Source: Lysobacteraceae bacterium CU05-9 (GTDB lineage: Bacteria > Pseudomonadota > Gammaproteobacteria > Xanthomonadales > Xanthomonadaceae). Taken from it: a DNA stretch of 64,000 bases. Of the stretch, positions 52,342 through 62,320 are shown one piece after another. Where the stretch lies: positions 63,595 to 127,594 of the forward strand of contig SWJS01000003.1 of NCBI GenBank assembly GCA_007556525.1, in the 5' to 3' direction. The translations under genes and the position numbers were made by a program. The notes under the pieces were generated by a model that was not told the DNA's origin, searched no databases, and was given only the letters and a program-made list of their open reading frames with translations. Every line of letters begins with the position of its first letter. Within the stretch, counting starts at the first letter, position 1.

Positions 52342-53610
52342 ATGTTTTTTCGCAAATCAATCTTGGGCATTGCCATCGCGTTGTCGCTGACGACAACCGT
52401 CTACGCACAAACGAAAGTGACGGCAACGCCGACGGCGACCGATGCGAAGTCGGATATTCCCTTGGATGAAATCCGTCGTTACGTGCAGGTCTATCAGGCG
52501 ATCAAGCAAGCTTACGTGGAGCCCGTTGACGATAAGGAACTGATGCAATCTGCGGTGCGTGGATTGGTCAAGAGCCTCGATCCGCATAGCGTGTATTTTG
52601 ACCGTGAGGATGCGGATGATTTCGATGAACGTTCGCGCGGAAATTATCAGGGTATTGGCGTTGAAGTTTTGACGCTGGAAGATGGCACGCTGCGCATCAT
52701 TGCACCGATTGATGGATCTCCGGCGAAAGCTGCGGGCATCAAGGCGGGCGACTTGGTGATTGCGGTGGATGGCAAACCGTTGACGGATGAGAACGATAGC
52801 GAAACGGATTTGCGCGGACCCGATGGCAGCGAGATTACGTTGACCGTCATTCGTAAGGGCGCGAAAGAACCCCTGAAAATTAAGGTGAAACGCGGCACGA
52901 TCAAGATTGCGAGCGTCCGTTCGAAAGTTCTCGAGCCAGGTTACGGCATGATCCGAATCAGTTCGTTCCAGGCAGATACGGCAACGGATTTTGAAAGCGC
53001 GGTGGAATCGTTACAAAAAAGCGGTCCATTGAAAGGCGTTGTTCTCGACCTGCGAAGCAATCCTGGTGGACTGTTGAATACGGCAGTGCAGATTGCAGAC
53101 GACATGCTCGATAGCGGTGCGATTGTCAGCACGCGTGGACGCATCAAGGACAGCGATACCAAATACGATGCAACGCGAGGCGATATGCTCAAAGGCACGA
53201 AGATTGTTGTGTTGGCGGATGTCGGATCGGCGAGTGCGTCGGAAGTTTTGGCAGGTGCTTTAAGGGACAACAAACGCGCAACGATTGTTGGATCCCGCAC
53301 GTTCGGCAAGGGCAGTGTGCAAACGTTATTGCCGTTGGATAACGGTGACTCGGTGAAACTCACGACTGCGCGTTACTACACGCCGAATGGCCAATCAATT
53401 CAAGCGATTGGTATCGCACCGGACATCAAGTTCGAAGCGACGAAGGATGGCAAAGTCTCCGGCGAACCCGGTTACAGCGAAGTGACTTTGCCGGGGCACA
53501 TCGGTGCAGCGACACGCGGCGCAGATCCTGCCAGCAAGATTGTGCCGGGCGATATCCTCGAAGGCGATCAATACATCACACAGGCATTGAAGGTGCTGAA
53601 AGGTCAGTAG
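52342..53610 (+). CDS. ctpA: S41 family C-terminal processing peptidase
   Basis: 422 residues from ATG 52342 (TTG 52339 possible). Signal peptide, then the tail-binding region (LDEIRRYVQVYQAI), a PDZ domain near 90-175 (YQGIGVEVLTLEDG, GSPAKAAGIKAGDLVIAVDG) and the protease core with the catalytic Ser in VGSASASEVLAGAL and Lys in SRTFGKGSVQT. Degrades or processes exported proteins at their C-termini. Same operon as envC and gpmI; this triple is a common gammaproteobacterial and Xanthomonad arrangement. Confidence 0.94.
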   Translation: MFFRKSILGIAIALSLTTTVYAQTKVTATPTATDAKSDIPLDEIRRYVQVYQAIKQAYVEPVDDKELMQSAVRGLVKSLDPHSVYFDREDADDFDERSRGNYQGIGVEVLTLEDGTLRIIAPIDGSPAKAAGIKAGDLVIAVDGKPLTDENDSETDLRGPDGSEITLTVIRKGAKEPLKIKVKRGTIKIASVRSKVLEPGYGMIRISSFQADTATDFESAVESLQKSGPLKGVVLDLRSNPGGLLNTAVQIADDMLDSGAIVSTRGRIKDSDTKYDATRGDMLKGTKIVVLADVGSASASEVLAGALRDNKRATIVGSRTFGKGSVQTLLPLDNGDSVKLTTARYYTPNGQSIQAIGIAPDIKFEATKDGKVSGEPGYSEVTLPGHIGAATRGADPASKIVPGDILEGDQYITQALKVLKGQ

Positions 53611-54302
53611 CCTTTCTCGCGGCGGACCATTTGCGCGATGGCTTTACGCGAGCCCAACGCAAAAAGGACCCCGATCAAGAATCCTGCAACGTGTCCGATC
53701 CATGCGACTGATGAATTCTGCGTTCCCACGAACACGAATGCGATTTGCATCACAACCCAAAGGGACACAAGCACGATCGCCGGCGCTTCAATCACCTTGA
53801 GATAAAGACCCAACGGCAAAAAAATTCCCAATTTCGCCCGAGGCAGCAGCGTAATGTAAGCGCCCATCACGGCCGAGATAGCTCCGCTTGCGCCAATCAC
53901 GAAGTGACTCGTTCCATCCAGCGCCATCACGGTAATGGCATTCGACAAAACACCCGCGACGATAAACAACAACGCGAAACGCAGGCTTCCCAGAATTCGT
54001 TCGGTCGGCGGTCCGAAAATAATCAGGAACACCACATTCCCGATCAAGTGCGACCAGTTCAAGTGCATGAATATTGCCGTGTAGAGCCGCAACGCGCGTC
54101 CGCTCCGAATCGCCTGATCCCACTCTGCCCACGTCGAGAGGTTGCCGCTGAGCATTCCCCATTTGAGCTGCATCTGACGTTCGATGCTGTCGTCCATCGG
54201 CTGCATCCACAGGTAGATCCCAACCATCAGCAGGACCAAAATCGGAGCGACCCAGCTGCGGCGGCGGCGCATCTTTTGTGGCAGTGCAACAAATAAAGTC
54301 AA
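53604..54302 (-). CDS. Rhomboid family intramembrane serine protease
   Basis: About 232 residues. I start at a TTG (54302) because AAGGA lies about eight bases upstream; TTG 54317 and ATG 54272 are alternatives. Six membrane helices with GASGAISAVMGAY (catalytic Ser) and the catalytic His in VAWIGHVAGFLIG, plus HLNWSHLIGNVVF between helices 2 and 3. Cleaves membrane proteins within their helices. The 3' end overlaps ctpA by seven bases. Confidence 0.9.
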   Translation of the reverse strand: MTLFVALPQKMRRRRSWVAPILVLLMVGIYLWMQPMDDSIERQMQLKWGMLSGNLSTWAEWDQAIRSGRALRLYTAIFMHLNWSHLIGNVVFLIIFGPPTERILGSLRFALLFIVAGVLSNAITVMALDGTSHFVIGASGAISAVMGAYITLLPRAKLGIFLPLGLYLKVIEAPAIVLVSLWVVMQIAFVFVGTQNSSVAWIGHVAGFLIGVLFALGSRKAIAQMVRREKGY

Positions 54303-54449
54303 CAAAAATCCTTGCAACCGCGTGCGGAAAACGTTAAAAAGACGTAACGGCTCAATTTGTAGGCGTAGGTATGCGCATCGCGCGGCCCGTCATGTATTGT
54401 GCCAAATCCCAGAGTAAGTTGTTTAAACCATTTCCGTAAGAGAGTGAAA

Positions 54450-55874
54450 ATGAAGAATCATAAGACCGCCCTGCGCATGACCGCATTGGCACTTGGCGTG
54501 TTTGGTGTTGTGTCCGTTGCTAGCGCTTCGGGTTTCCAAATTCGCGAAAATAGCATCAAGTCGCTCGGACGCGCCTTCTCCGGTACAACGACTGCTCAGC
54601 AGGACGCAACCGTTGCCATCTCGAACCCTGCAGCGATGGTCAACATCGACCGCACGACGGTCAGCCAGAACTTGAGCTTGATCGACATGAACGGTGACTT
54701 CACCGGTTCGGCGATTGCAGGTGCGCCGTTCGCGGCTTCGACCAACCTGGCTGTCAAGGCTCTGGCACGTCCAGTGACCGGCGGCAACGGTGGTGATCCA
54801 GGCGACCTGACTCCGGTTCCTTCGTTCGCGGCAGTCATGCCATTGCACGGCGCGTTTGAGAACATGACGATCGGTTTCGGTGTCAATGCTCCATTCGGCT
54901 TGAAGACGGAATGGGAAAAGGATTGGGTCGGCCGCTACAACGCAGTCACCTCGGATGTAAAGGTCATCGACGCAACTTTGTCGGCTGCCTGGAAGGTTAA
55001 CGACGAGTTCTCGCTTGGCGCAAGCTTCATTTTCCAGCGCTCAGACGTCACTTTGACGAACGCTTTGGATCTGGGCACCGCAGTTTGTTCGCAACTGTCG
55101 GCCGGTGCTGGCACCGCTGCTGGTTTGGCTGCATTCTCGCAAATGTGCTTGGCTCCAACCGCTCCTTATAAGCCAGGTGCGAACGACGGTTTCTTCTCGG
55201 TCTCGGGTAAGGACAACGGCATCGGTTACTCGCTCGGCATGTTGTGGAAGCCAACGGCAAACCTGTCGATGGGCTACAACTACAAGTCGGAAATCGATCA
55301 TGAGCTGAAGGGTGACGTTGAGTTCACCATTCCTGCAAACGTCATGGCATTGCCAGGCATGTCGGCTCGCTTCGCGAACGGCAAGGGTGGCGCACTGTTG
55401 ACCACGCCAAGCACGCACACGTTCTCGGCACAGTACAACATCACCCCAACCGCACGCGTCATGGGTGAATACCAGCGCACCGGTTGGTCGTCGCTGCGTT
55501 CGGTCGACATCAAGCGCGACACGGGTGTTGTGATCGGTCAGGAACCCTTTAACTGGTCGGATTCGAACATGTACTCGCTCGGCGGTGAAGTTGATCTGAG
55601 CCCAGCGTTCACGCTGCGCGCCGGTATCGGCCGTGACGAAACGCCGACGCACGATTCGCATCGTTCGCCACGCCTCCCGGACAACGACCGTACGTTGCTG
55701 AGCATCGGTGGTACGTGGAACGTCAACGATCGCATGAGCCTGGACGTTGCTTACATGCGCGTCAACCTGAAGGACTCGCCGTTGTACGCAACGTCGTCGA
55801 CCGGCACCCTGTTCACGGGTAAGGTCGAAGGTGGCGCGAACATCTTCGGTATTGGTGGTCAGATCAAGTTCTAA
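54450..55874 (+). CDS. FadL/OmpP1 family outer-membrane channel
   Basis: 474 residues from ATG 54450. Signal peptide ALGVFGVVSVASA, then SGFQIRENSIKSLGRAFSGT and a stretch ending in ISNPAAM, the typical FadL opening (N-terminal plug, NPA motif). The rest is a 14-strand barrel ending GGANIFGIGGQIKF with a C-terminal aromatic. Moves long-chain fatty acids or other hydrophobic molecules across the outer membrane. It has its own transcript ending in a strong terminator. Confidence 0.93.
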   Translation: MKNHKTALRMTALALGVFGVVSVASASGFQIRENSIKSLGRAFSGTTTAQQDATVAISNPAAMVNIDRTTVSQNLSLIDMNGDFTGSAIAGAPFAASTNLAVKALARPVTGGNGGDPGDLTPVPSFAAVMPLHGAFENMTIGFGVNAPFGLKTEWEKDWVGRYNAVTSDVKVIDATLSAAWKVNDEFSLGASFIFQRSDVTLTNALDLGTAVCSQLSAGAGTAAGLAAFSQMCLAPTAPYKPGANDGFFSVSGKDNGIGYSLGMLWKPTANLSMGYNYKSEIDHELKGDVEFTIPANVMALPGMSARFANGKGGALLTTPSTHTFSAQYNITPTARVMGEYQRTGWSSLRSVDIKRDTGVVIGQEPFNWSDSNMYSLGGEVDLSPAFTLRAGIGRDETPTHDSHRSPRLPDNDRTLLSIGGTWNVNDRMSLDVAYMRVNLKDSPLYATSSTGTLFTGKVEGGANIFGIGGQIKF

Positions 55875-55896
55875 TACTTGTCTCTCCGCTGCAAAA

Positions 55897-55928
55897 AAAC
55901 CGGCCCCTATGGGTCGGTTTTTTTTTTT
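55897..55928 (+). terminator. Terminator of the FadL-type gene
   Basis: AAACCGGCCC (55897-55906) pairs with GGGTCGGTTT (55911-55920), one G-T pair, followed by a long T-run. Confidence 0.92.
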
Positions 55929-56017
55929 GCGGACTCGACGCTGAGTTGGAGTCGGAGTTAGAGGAGTGAGTAACAGCGGGTCTGCGGCGTGGAACTCCGA
56001 AGATTCGCACGCCAAAA

Positions 56018-56047
56018 AAACCACGCGTGAGGGCGTGGTTTGTTTTT
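56018..56047. terminator. Bidirectional terminator near the end of putA
   Basis: AAACCACGC (56018-56026) pairs with GCGTGGTTT (56033-56041), with A-rich and T-rich flanks on opposite sides. Confidence 0.85.
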
Positions 56048-56055
56048 GAGTAGAT

Positions 56056-56103
56056 TTTCAAAGGTTGAATCCGTGTCAATGGACGCAAGTTCAACCTTTG
56101 AAA
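56056..56103. repeat. Perfect 14-bp inverted repeat after putA
   Basis: TTTCAAAGGTTGAA (56056-56069) and TTCAACCTTTGAAA (56090-56103) with a 20-base loop. It lies between the putA stop and the terminator; it may protect the 3' end of the message. Confidence 0.75.
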
Positions 56104-56147
56104 CCGTGCTCAGCGAGACGGGCGCGCCGTTCCCCCGAGCACCCGAC

Positions 56148-59100
56148 TCAATCTGTCAGTGTCAGGAGTGATGCGTTGCCGCCGGCGGCGGTGGTGTTGA
56201 TGGTGATGGTCTTCTCGGTGGTGAAGCGCGGGAGGTAGTGAGGGCCGCCGGCTTTGGGGCCGGTGCCGGAGAGGTTTTGGCCGCCGAAGGGTTGCACGCC
56301 GACGACCGCGCCGATTTGGTTGCGGTTGACGTAGCAGTTGCCGACGCGGACGCGCGAGGTGATTTTGTCAACGGTCTCATCGATGCGCGAGTGCACGCCG
56401 AGGGTGAGGCCGTAGCCGGTCGCGTTGATTTGGTCGATGACGTTGTCGAGGTCTGCGGCGTTCCAACGGATGACGTGGAGGATGGGGCCGAAGTTTTCCT
56501 TCGTCAGTTGCGACAGATCCTTCAATGCGTAGGCGCGTGGGATGAAAAATGTGCCGTGCGCTTCCGAGCCGTCGGTTGGGACCTTGGCGATGAGGGTGGC
56601 TTCGCGGTCCATGCGTGCGGCGTGTTCTTGCAGCCCTGCGAGCGCGTCCTGGTCGATGACTGGGCCGACGTCGGTGGAGAGCAAGCCGGGGTTGCCGACG
56701 CGCAGTTCCTGCATCGCACCGGCGAGCATGCCGGTGACCTTGTCCGCGATCTCGTCTTGCACGAACAAAACACGCGCAGCCGAACAGCGTTGACCGGCTG
56801 ATGTAAACGCCGAACCCATGGCATCCTTGACGACTTGCTCGGGCAGGGAAGAGGAGTCGGCGATCAAAGCGTTCTGGCCGCCGGTTTCCGCGATCAAAAC
56901 ACCAATCGCCGCATCACGTGCAGCCAGCGCGCGGTTGATGGCGCGGGCGGTTTCGGTCGAGCCGGTGAAGACGACCCCGGCAACGCGAGGATCCTTCGTC
57001 AACGCGGCACCGACGACGGCGCCGTCGCCTGGGACGAATTGCAGAACGTTCGCTGGGACGCCCGCTTCATGCAGCAACTCGACGGCTGCGTAGCCGATGA
57101 GATTGGTTTGTTCGGCAGGCTTGGCGATGACGGTGTTGCCCGTGACCAATGCGGCTGCGATCTGTCCGAGGAAAATCGCCAACGGGAAATTCCATGGCGA
57201 GATCGCAACGAACACACCGCGACCGGAGAGTTGCAGCGTGTTGGATTCGCCGGTTGGGCCAGGCAACTTCTCCACGGTGAACAAACCGCGCGCTTCGGCT
57301 GCGTAGTAACGCAGGAAGTCGACTGCTTCACGGACTTCGGCGACGCCGTCGGGGATGGTTTTGCCAGCCTCGCGTGTGCACAGAGCAATGAACTCCGGCA
57401 TGCGTGCTTCGAGCAAGTCCGCAGCGTGTTCGAGGATCGATGCGCGACCTGCGGCGGACGTTGCGTTCCAAGCTTCGAAACCTTCAACCGCATTCGACAG
57501 CGCGTGCTCTACGGCGGACGCATCGGCAGCAACCCATGAGCCGACAACTTCGCGACGGTCAGCAGGATTGGTCACGACGACCGCATCCGCAGACGACGCA
57601 TATCCAGGCACCAGTGGCTTCGCGGAGAAATTCTTCGTAACGGAAGTCGCAACGCTCGACGCCAGTTCGCGCAGTTGATTATCGTTGGCGAGATTGACGC
57701 CCATGGAGTTGCTCCTTTCAAAGCCGAAGCTGCGATACAAATCGATCGGCAGCGGAATTTGTGTGTGTGGGATGGAGTCGAACGACTGCACCAACTTGAC
57801 AGGATCTTCAATCAAGCTATCAATCGAAACAGTCTCATCGGTGATGCGGTTGACGAACGAGGAGTTCGCACCGTTCTCAAGCAAACGTCGTACGAGATAC
57901 GGCAAAAGATCTTCATGCGACCCCACCGGTGCGTACACGCGGCAAGGCACATCAAAACGATCCGCCGGAATCACATTGGCATAGAGATCGTCGCCCATGC
58001 CGTGGAGTTTTTGGAATTCAAATTGACCCAGGCGGTTGAGCAACTTCGCGCGTTGATGCACGGCTGCAATCGTCTGCGCGTTATGCGTTGCGAACATCGG
58101 ATAGATGACATCTGCGTTGTCGAGCAAACGGTGCGCATTCGCAAGATAGGACACGTCGGTATTCGGCTTACGCGTAAACACCGGATAGCCTTCGAGACCA
58201 TCGACTTGCGCCTTTTTGATTTCGGAATCCCAATACGCGCCCTTGACCAAACGCACCGGAATCTTGCGTCCGACTTCGCGCGCTAACGCTGCGATGAAAT
58301 CGATGACTTGGCCGCAACGTTTTTGGTAAGCCTGCACCGCAAGTCCATAACCTTCCCAGCCTTCCAACGATGCATCACGATACGCGGCAGCGATGACGTC
58401 CAGCGACAATTCAAGACGCTCGGATTCTTCGGCATCCACGGTAAAACCAATGCCATACGTCTTCGACAATTGCGCCAGTTCCAAAACCCGCGGCACCAAC
58501 TCCTTCATCACGCGCTCGCGTTTGGCATGCTCGTAACGTGGGTGCAAAGCGGACAACTTCACCGAGATCGATGGCGTTCCAAACACCGACGCTTCACGGT
58601 AATGACCCTGCGCACTCGATTGTCCGATCGCATGAATCGCATCGCGGTATGCCTGCATGTAACGCTCGGCATCGGCCGCCGTCAACGCAGACTCACCCAG
58701 CATGTCGAAGCTGTAACGGTAACCGGCGGCATCACCTTTCTGGGAGCGGTCCAACGCTTCCTTGATCGTCCGGCCCATCACGAATTGATGACCCATGATT
58801 TTCATCGCTTGATACGTGGCGCGGCGAATCACCGGCTCACCCATCTTGCCCAGCAAGCGCTTAAACGCGCTATGCGAATCGCGTTTCGTGTCGTCCGCGA
58901 GGTTGACCAACTTGCCCGTGAGCATGAGGCCCCACGTGGATGCATTCACAAAAATCGAATCCGACTCCCCCATGTGCCGCTTCCAATCAGCTTCACCGAG
59001 TTTGTCGCGAATCAGCTTGTCAGCCGTTTCCGCATCGGGAATGCGCAGGAGCGCCTCGGCCACGCACATCAACAAAATCCCTTCCTGCGAGCCCAAATCG

Positions 59101-59336
59101 TACTGCCGCATGAAGGCTTCGATGGCGCCCTGGTCCTTCGTCATCTTGCGGACACGCTCGACGAGGTCACGTGCATTGGCCTGCGCCTGCGCTTGCGCGT
59201 CGGCGGGCAATTCGGCGATGGAGAGGAGTTCGCGGACCAGCGTCGTTTCGTCGACACTCCAGTGGTCCGTCAAATTTTGGCGCACTTGCGCCGGTCGATT
59301 GGGCAATTCGGGCGCAATCAGGGCGGGGTTGTTCAT
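56148..59336 (-). CDS. putA: Bifunctional proline dehydrogenase/P5C dehydrogenase PutA
   Basis: 1,062 residues. Oxidises proline to glutamate through P5C, feeding electrons to the quinone pool. The N-terminal proline dehydrogenase barrel includes TYGIGFTVDAEESERLELSL and RLVKGAYWDSEIKKAQ; the aldehyde dehydrogenase half has TGSTETARAINRALA, the Glu in IAETGGQNALI and the catalytic Cys in SAGQRCSAARVLFVQD. The N-terminal ribbon-helix-helix domain of E. coli PutA, which represses its own gene, is absent; the protein starts with a short helical segment instead. The cytochrome c oxidase operon runs divergently. Confidence 0.97.
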   Translation of the reverse strand: MNNPALIAPELPNRPAQVRQNLTDHWSVDETTLVRELLSIAELPADAQAQAQANARDLVERVRKMTKDQGAIEAFMRQYDLGSQEGILLMCVAEALLRIPDAETADKLIRDKLGEADWKRHMGESDSIFVNASTWGLMLTGKLVNLADDTKRDSHSAFKRLLGKMGEPVIRRATYQAMKIMGHQFVMGRTIKEALDRSQKGDAAGYRYSFDMLGESALTAADAERYMQAYRDAIHAIGQSSAQGHYREASVFGTPSISVKLSALHPRYEHAKRERVMKELVPRVLELAQLSKTYGIGFTVDAEESERLELSLDVIAAAYRDASLEGWEGYGLAVQAYQKRCGQVIDFIAALAREVGRKIPVRLVKGAYWDSEIKKAQVDGLEGYPVFTRKPNTDVSYLANAHRLLDNADVIYPMFATHNAQTIAAVHQRAKLLNRLGQFEFQKLHGMGDDLYANVIPADRFDVPCRVYAPVGSHEDLLPYLVRRLLENGANSSFVNRITDETVSIDSLIEDPVKLVQSFDSIPHTQIPLPIDLYRSFGFERSNSMGVNLANDNQLRELASSVATSVTKNFSAKPLVPGYASSADAVVVTNPADRREVVGSWVAADASAVEHALSNAVEGFEAWNATSAAGRASILEHAADLLEARMPEFIALCTREAGKTIPDGVAEVREAVDFLRYYAAEARGLFTVEKLPGPTGESNTLQLSGRGVFVAISPWNFPLAIFLGQIAAALVTGNTVIAKPAEQTNLIGYAAVELLHEAGVPANVLQFVPGDGAVVGAALTKDPRVAGVVFTGSTETARAINRALAARDAAIGVLIAETGGQNALIADSSSLPEQVVKDAMGSAFTSAGQRCSAARVLFVQDEIADKVTGMLAGAMQELRVGNPGLLSTDVGPVIDQDALAGLQEHAARMDREATLIAKVPTDGSEAHGTFFIPRAYALKDLSQLTKENFGPILHVIRWNAADLDNVIDQINATGYGLTLGVHSRIDETVDKITSRVRVGNCYVNRNQIGAVVGVQPFGGQNLSGTGPKAGGPHYLPRFTTEKTITINTTAAGGNASLLTLTD

Positions 59337-59586
59337 TTAAACCTGCAAAATTAGGGTCGCAAAACGCAGTCCCTCATTCTAGTCGGTGGGACGGTTTTTT
59401 GCCATGTAACGGCGTAGCCATGCGGTTCGTGTTGGGATGCAGTTCGCGTTGTTTGGGGGTCGGTGCATCCGCTGGCTTGATTAGGACTCCGTTAAGAATG
59501 TAAACTTAATCGGTTAATGCGGTCCGGTTTCGGATGGCATTGGGATTTTTTACCTTATTCACCTAGTTTTTCCGGGACTCTGTCTG

Positions 59587-60486
59587 ATGAATTCAGGTCG
59601 TACCAAAGCTCTTACAGCCGGCTTGCTGGCCATGATGGCGCCACTCGCTGCGTTCGCGCAATCCGCTGACCCTAAGCGTTGGCAACTCAACATGCCACGG
59701 GGCGTCACACCCTCGTCGATTAACGCGTATGACGCTCACATGCAAGTGCTGTGGCTTTGCGTCGTCATCGGTGTCATCGTCTTCGCGGCGATGTTCTACG
59801 CGATGTTCAAGTTCCGCAAGTCCAAGGGCGCGGTTGCTGACACGTCGTTTACGCACAGCACCAAGCTGGAAACGATCTGGACGATCATTCCGGTCATCTT
59901 GCTGTTGATCATGGCGTTCCCGGCAACGGACAAGCTGATCAAGATGTATGACTACCGCAAGTCGGAAATGACGGTGAAGATCACCGGCTTCCAGTGGCTG
60001 TGGCAGTACGACTATCTGGACAACGGCATCTCGATTACGAGCCGCCTTGCTCAGAAGGACGACGAAATGCGTCAGTCGGGTAAGTCCGTGCCGAAGGATT
60101 TCGAACATTACCTGTTGAACGTTGATAACGAATTGATTTTGCCAGTTGATACGAAGATCCGCTTCGTCATCACTGCGGACGACGTCATCCACGCTTGGTG
60201 GGTTCCTGCACTGGGTTGGAAGCAAGACGCCGTGCCGGGCATCATCAACGAGGCATGGACGCAAATTGATACGCCGGGCGTTTACCGCGGTCAGTGCGCA
60301 GAATTGTGCGGTAAGGACCACGGCTTCATGCCGATCGTTGTCCGCGCGGTCAGCAAGGAAGACTATGCGAAGTGGGTAGCGTCGAAGACGGCACCTGCTG
60401 CTGAACCAGCACCTGCGGCGCCAGCGCCAGCACCAACGACTCCTGCAGCGGCTGCTCCGGCAGCACCAGTTGCAGTCGTCAAATAA
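59587..60486 (+). CDS. coxB: Cytochrome c oxidase subunit II
   Basis: 299 residues. Signal peptide (LLAMMAPLAAFAQ), two membrane helices (VLWLCVVIGVIVFAAMFYAM and ETIWTIIPVILLLIMAFPAT) and a periplasmic cupredoxin domain with the CuA ligands in DDVIHAWWVPALGWK and QCAELCGKDHGFMPI. It passes electrons from cytochrome c to subunit I. There is an Ala/Pro-rich tail (EPAPAAPAPAPTTPAAAAP). First gene of the coxB-coxA-small-ctaG-coxC operon, preceded by about 250 bases without a gene. Confidence 0.97.
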   Translation: MNSGRTKALTAGLLAMMAPLAAFAQSADPKRWQLNMPRGVTPSSINAYDAHMQVLWLCVVIGVIVFAAMFYAMFKFRKSKGAVADTSFTHSTKLETIWTIIPVILLLIMAFPATDKLIKMYDYRKSEMTVKITGFQWLWQYDYLDNGISITSRLAQKDDEMRQSGKSVPKDFEHYLLNVDNELILPVDTKIRFVITADDVIHAWWVPALGWKQDAVPGIINEAWTQIDTPGVYRGQCAELCGKDHGFMPIVVRAVSKEDYAKWVASKTAPAAEPAPAAPAPAPTTPAAAAPAAPVAVVK

Positions 60487-60516
60487 TTCACGTTGAGACA
60501 GAGATAGAGATCGATC

Positions 60517-62136
60517 ATGGCTGTTACACACACAGATCACATCGCCCACGACGACCATCACGGGCATAAGCAGAGCTTCATTGAGCGCTGGCTGTTCTCG
60601 ACGAACCACAAGGACATCGGAACGCTGTATTTGCTCTTCAGTTTCATGATGGTGATTTTGGGTGCCGCAATGTCGGTCATCCTGCGAACCGAATTGATGA
60701 CGCCGGGCTTGCAGCACGTCACGCCACAGTTCTTCAACCAGATGACGGCAATGCACGCACTCGTCATGATCTTCGGCGCGGTCATGCCAGCGTTCGTCGG
60801 TTTGGCGAACTGGATGATTCCACTGCAGATCGGCGCACCGGACATGGCGTTGCCGCGTATGAACAACTGGTCCTTCTGGATCTTGCCATTCGCATTCGCC
60901 ATCCTGCTGTCGACGTTGTTCATGCCAGGCGGCGCACCAGCCGGTGGTTGGACGATGTATCCGCCGCTGTCGCTGGAAGGCGGTCAGAACGTGTCGTTCG
61001 CGATTTTCGCAATCCACATGATGGGTATCTCCTCGATCATGGGCGCGATCAACGTGATTGCAACGGTTTTGAACATGCGCGCTCCGGGCGTTGACTTGCT
61101 CAAGATGCCAATTTTCTGCTGGACCTGGTTGATCACCGCATTCTTGCTGATCGCCGTGATTCCAGTTCTGGCTGGCGCAGTCACCATGTTGCTGACGGAC
61201 AAGTACTTCGGTACGTCGTTCTTCAACGCAGCGGGTGGTGGTGATCCGGTCATGTACCAACACATCTTCTGGTTCTTCGGACACCCAGAGGTGTACATCA
61301 TGATTTTGCCGGCGTTCGGTATCGTTTCCGAAATCGTGCCGACGTTCTCGCGTAAGCCTTTGTTTGGTTACCAAGCCATGGTCTACGCAACCGCAGCGAT
61401 CGCGTTCCTGTCGTTCATCGTGTGGGCTCACCACATGTTCACCGCAGGCATGCCGCTGGGTGGCGAACTGTACTTCATGTTCGCGACGATGTTGATCTCG
61501 ATCCCGACGGGCGTGAAGATCTTCAACTGGGTCACGACAATGTGGCGTGGTTCGTTGACGTTCGAAGCACCGATGCTGTGGTCGATCGCGTTCATCATTT
61601 TGTTCGCAATCGGAGGTTTCTCGGGTCTGATGCTCGCCATCGTTCCGGCTGACTTCCAGTACCACGATACATACTTCGTTGTGGCTCACTTCCACTACGT
61701 TCTGGTGACGGGCGCATTGTTCGCCATCATCGCGGCAATCTACTACTGGTGGCCGAAGTGGACGGGTCGCATGTACAGCGAGAAGCTGGCAGGCATCCAT
61801 TTCTGGTGGACGATCGTCTTCTCGAACTTGCTGTTCTTCCCGCAACACTTCCTGGGTCTGGCCGGCATGCCGCGCCGTATCCCGGATTACTCGGTCGTGT
61901 TCGCGGATTGGAACTTCATTTCGTCGATCGGTGCGTTCGGTATGTTCGCGACGCCGTTCTTCATGATCTTCGTCCTGTGGCATTCGCTGAAGTTCGGCGC
62001 GAAGGCATCGGCAAGCCCATGGGAAGGCGCGCATGGTCTGGAATGGACGGTCCCATCGCCAGCTCCACACCACACGTTCGAAGTGCCACCAGTCATCAAG
62101 CCAGGTGATTTGGCGCACGGCGACGTGACGCACTAA
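60517..62136 (+). CDS. coxA: Cytochrome c oxidase subunit I
   Basis: 539 residues with twelve membrane helices. The haem and CuB site is visible: FFGHPEVYIMILPAFG (His and the cross-linked Tyr), WAHHMF and VAHFHYV histidines, plus MHALVMIFGAVMPAFVG. Reduces oxygen to water and pumps protons. The segment around GGGDPVMYQH is typical of the A1-type aa3 enzymes. It is followed after 20 bases by a small membrane-protein gene. Confidence 0.98.
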   Translation: MAVTHTDHIAHDDHHGHKQSFIERWLFSTNHKDIGTLYLLFSFMMVILGAAMSVILRTELMTPGLQHVTPQFFNQMTAMHALVMIFGAVMPAFVGLANWMIPLQIGAPDMALPRMNNWSFWILPFAFAILLSTLFMPGGAPAGGWTMYPPLSLEGGQNVSFAIFAIHMMGISSIMGAINVIATVLNMRAPGVDLLKMPIFCWTWLITAFLLIAVIPVLAGAVTMLLTDKYFGTSFFNAAGGGDPVMYQHIFWFFGHPEVYIMILPAFGIVSEIVPTFSRKPLFGYQAMVYATAAIAFLSFIVWAHHMFTAGMPLGGELYFMFATMLISIPTGVKIFNWVTTMWRGSLTFEAPMLWSIAFIILFAIGGFSGLMLAIVPADFQYHDTYFVVAHFHYVLVTGALFAIIAAIYYWWPKWTGRMYSEKLAGIHFWWTIVFSNLLFFPQHFLGLAGMPRRIPDYSVVFADWNFISSIGAFGMFATPFFMIFVLWHSLKFGAKASASPWEGAHGLEWTVPSPAPHHTFEVPPVIKPGDLAHGDVTH

Positions 62137-62156
62137 GATTTTATTGAGGCAAAAAG

Positions 62157-62294
62157 ATGAACCGCCCTTCCAACAAACCCGCTGACAAGGACCCGCGCCG
62201 TAACAGCGCGCGCCGCACAGCGATTACGGTGGTGTTGATTGTGGCGGCCATCTATGTCGGTTTCATGATCCTGGTTTGGTCCAGGCACCACTGA
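62157..62294 (+). CDS. Small membrane protein between coxA and ctaG
   Basis: 45 residues, too short for the usual length limit: a basic N-terminus (MNRPSNKPADKDPRRNSARR) then one membrane helix (TAITVVLIVAAIYVGFMILV) and a short tail. AGGC lies about nine bases before the ATG. Its place between coxA and ctaG matches the small cytochrome oxidase assembly proteins annotated in other Gram-negatives; a role in assembly is inferred from position and length. Confidence 0.75.
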   Translation: MNRPSNKPADKDPRRNSARRTAITVVLIVAAIYVGFMILVWSRHH

Positions 62295-62320
62295 TACTTC
62301 GGAGTTAACAGCAGAACGTA

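Noticed and set aside
59593-62133. An 846-residue open frame on the minus strand
   Set aside because: It is antisense to coxB and coxA, rich in Arg, His and Asp with no recognisable domain; a shadow frame.
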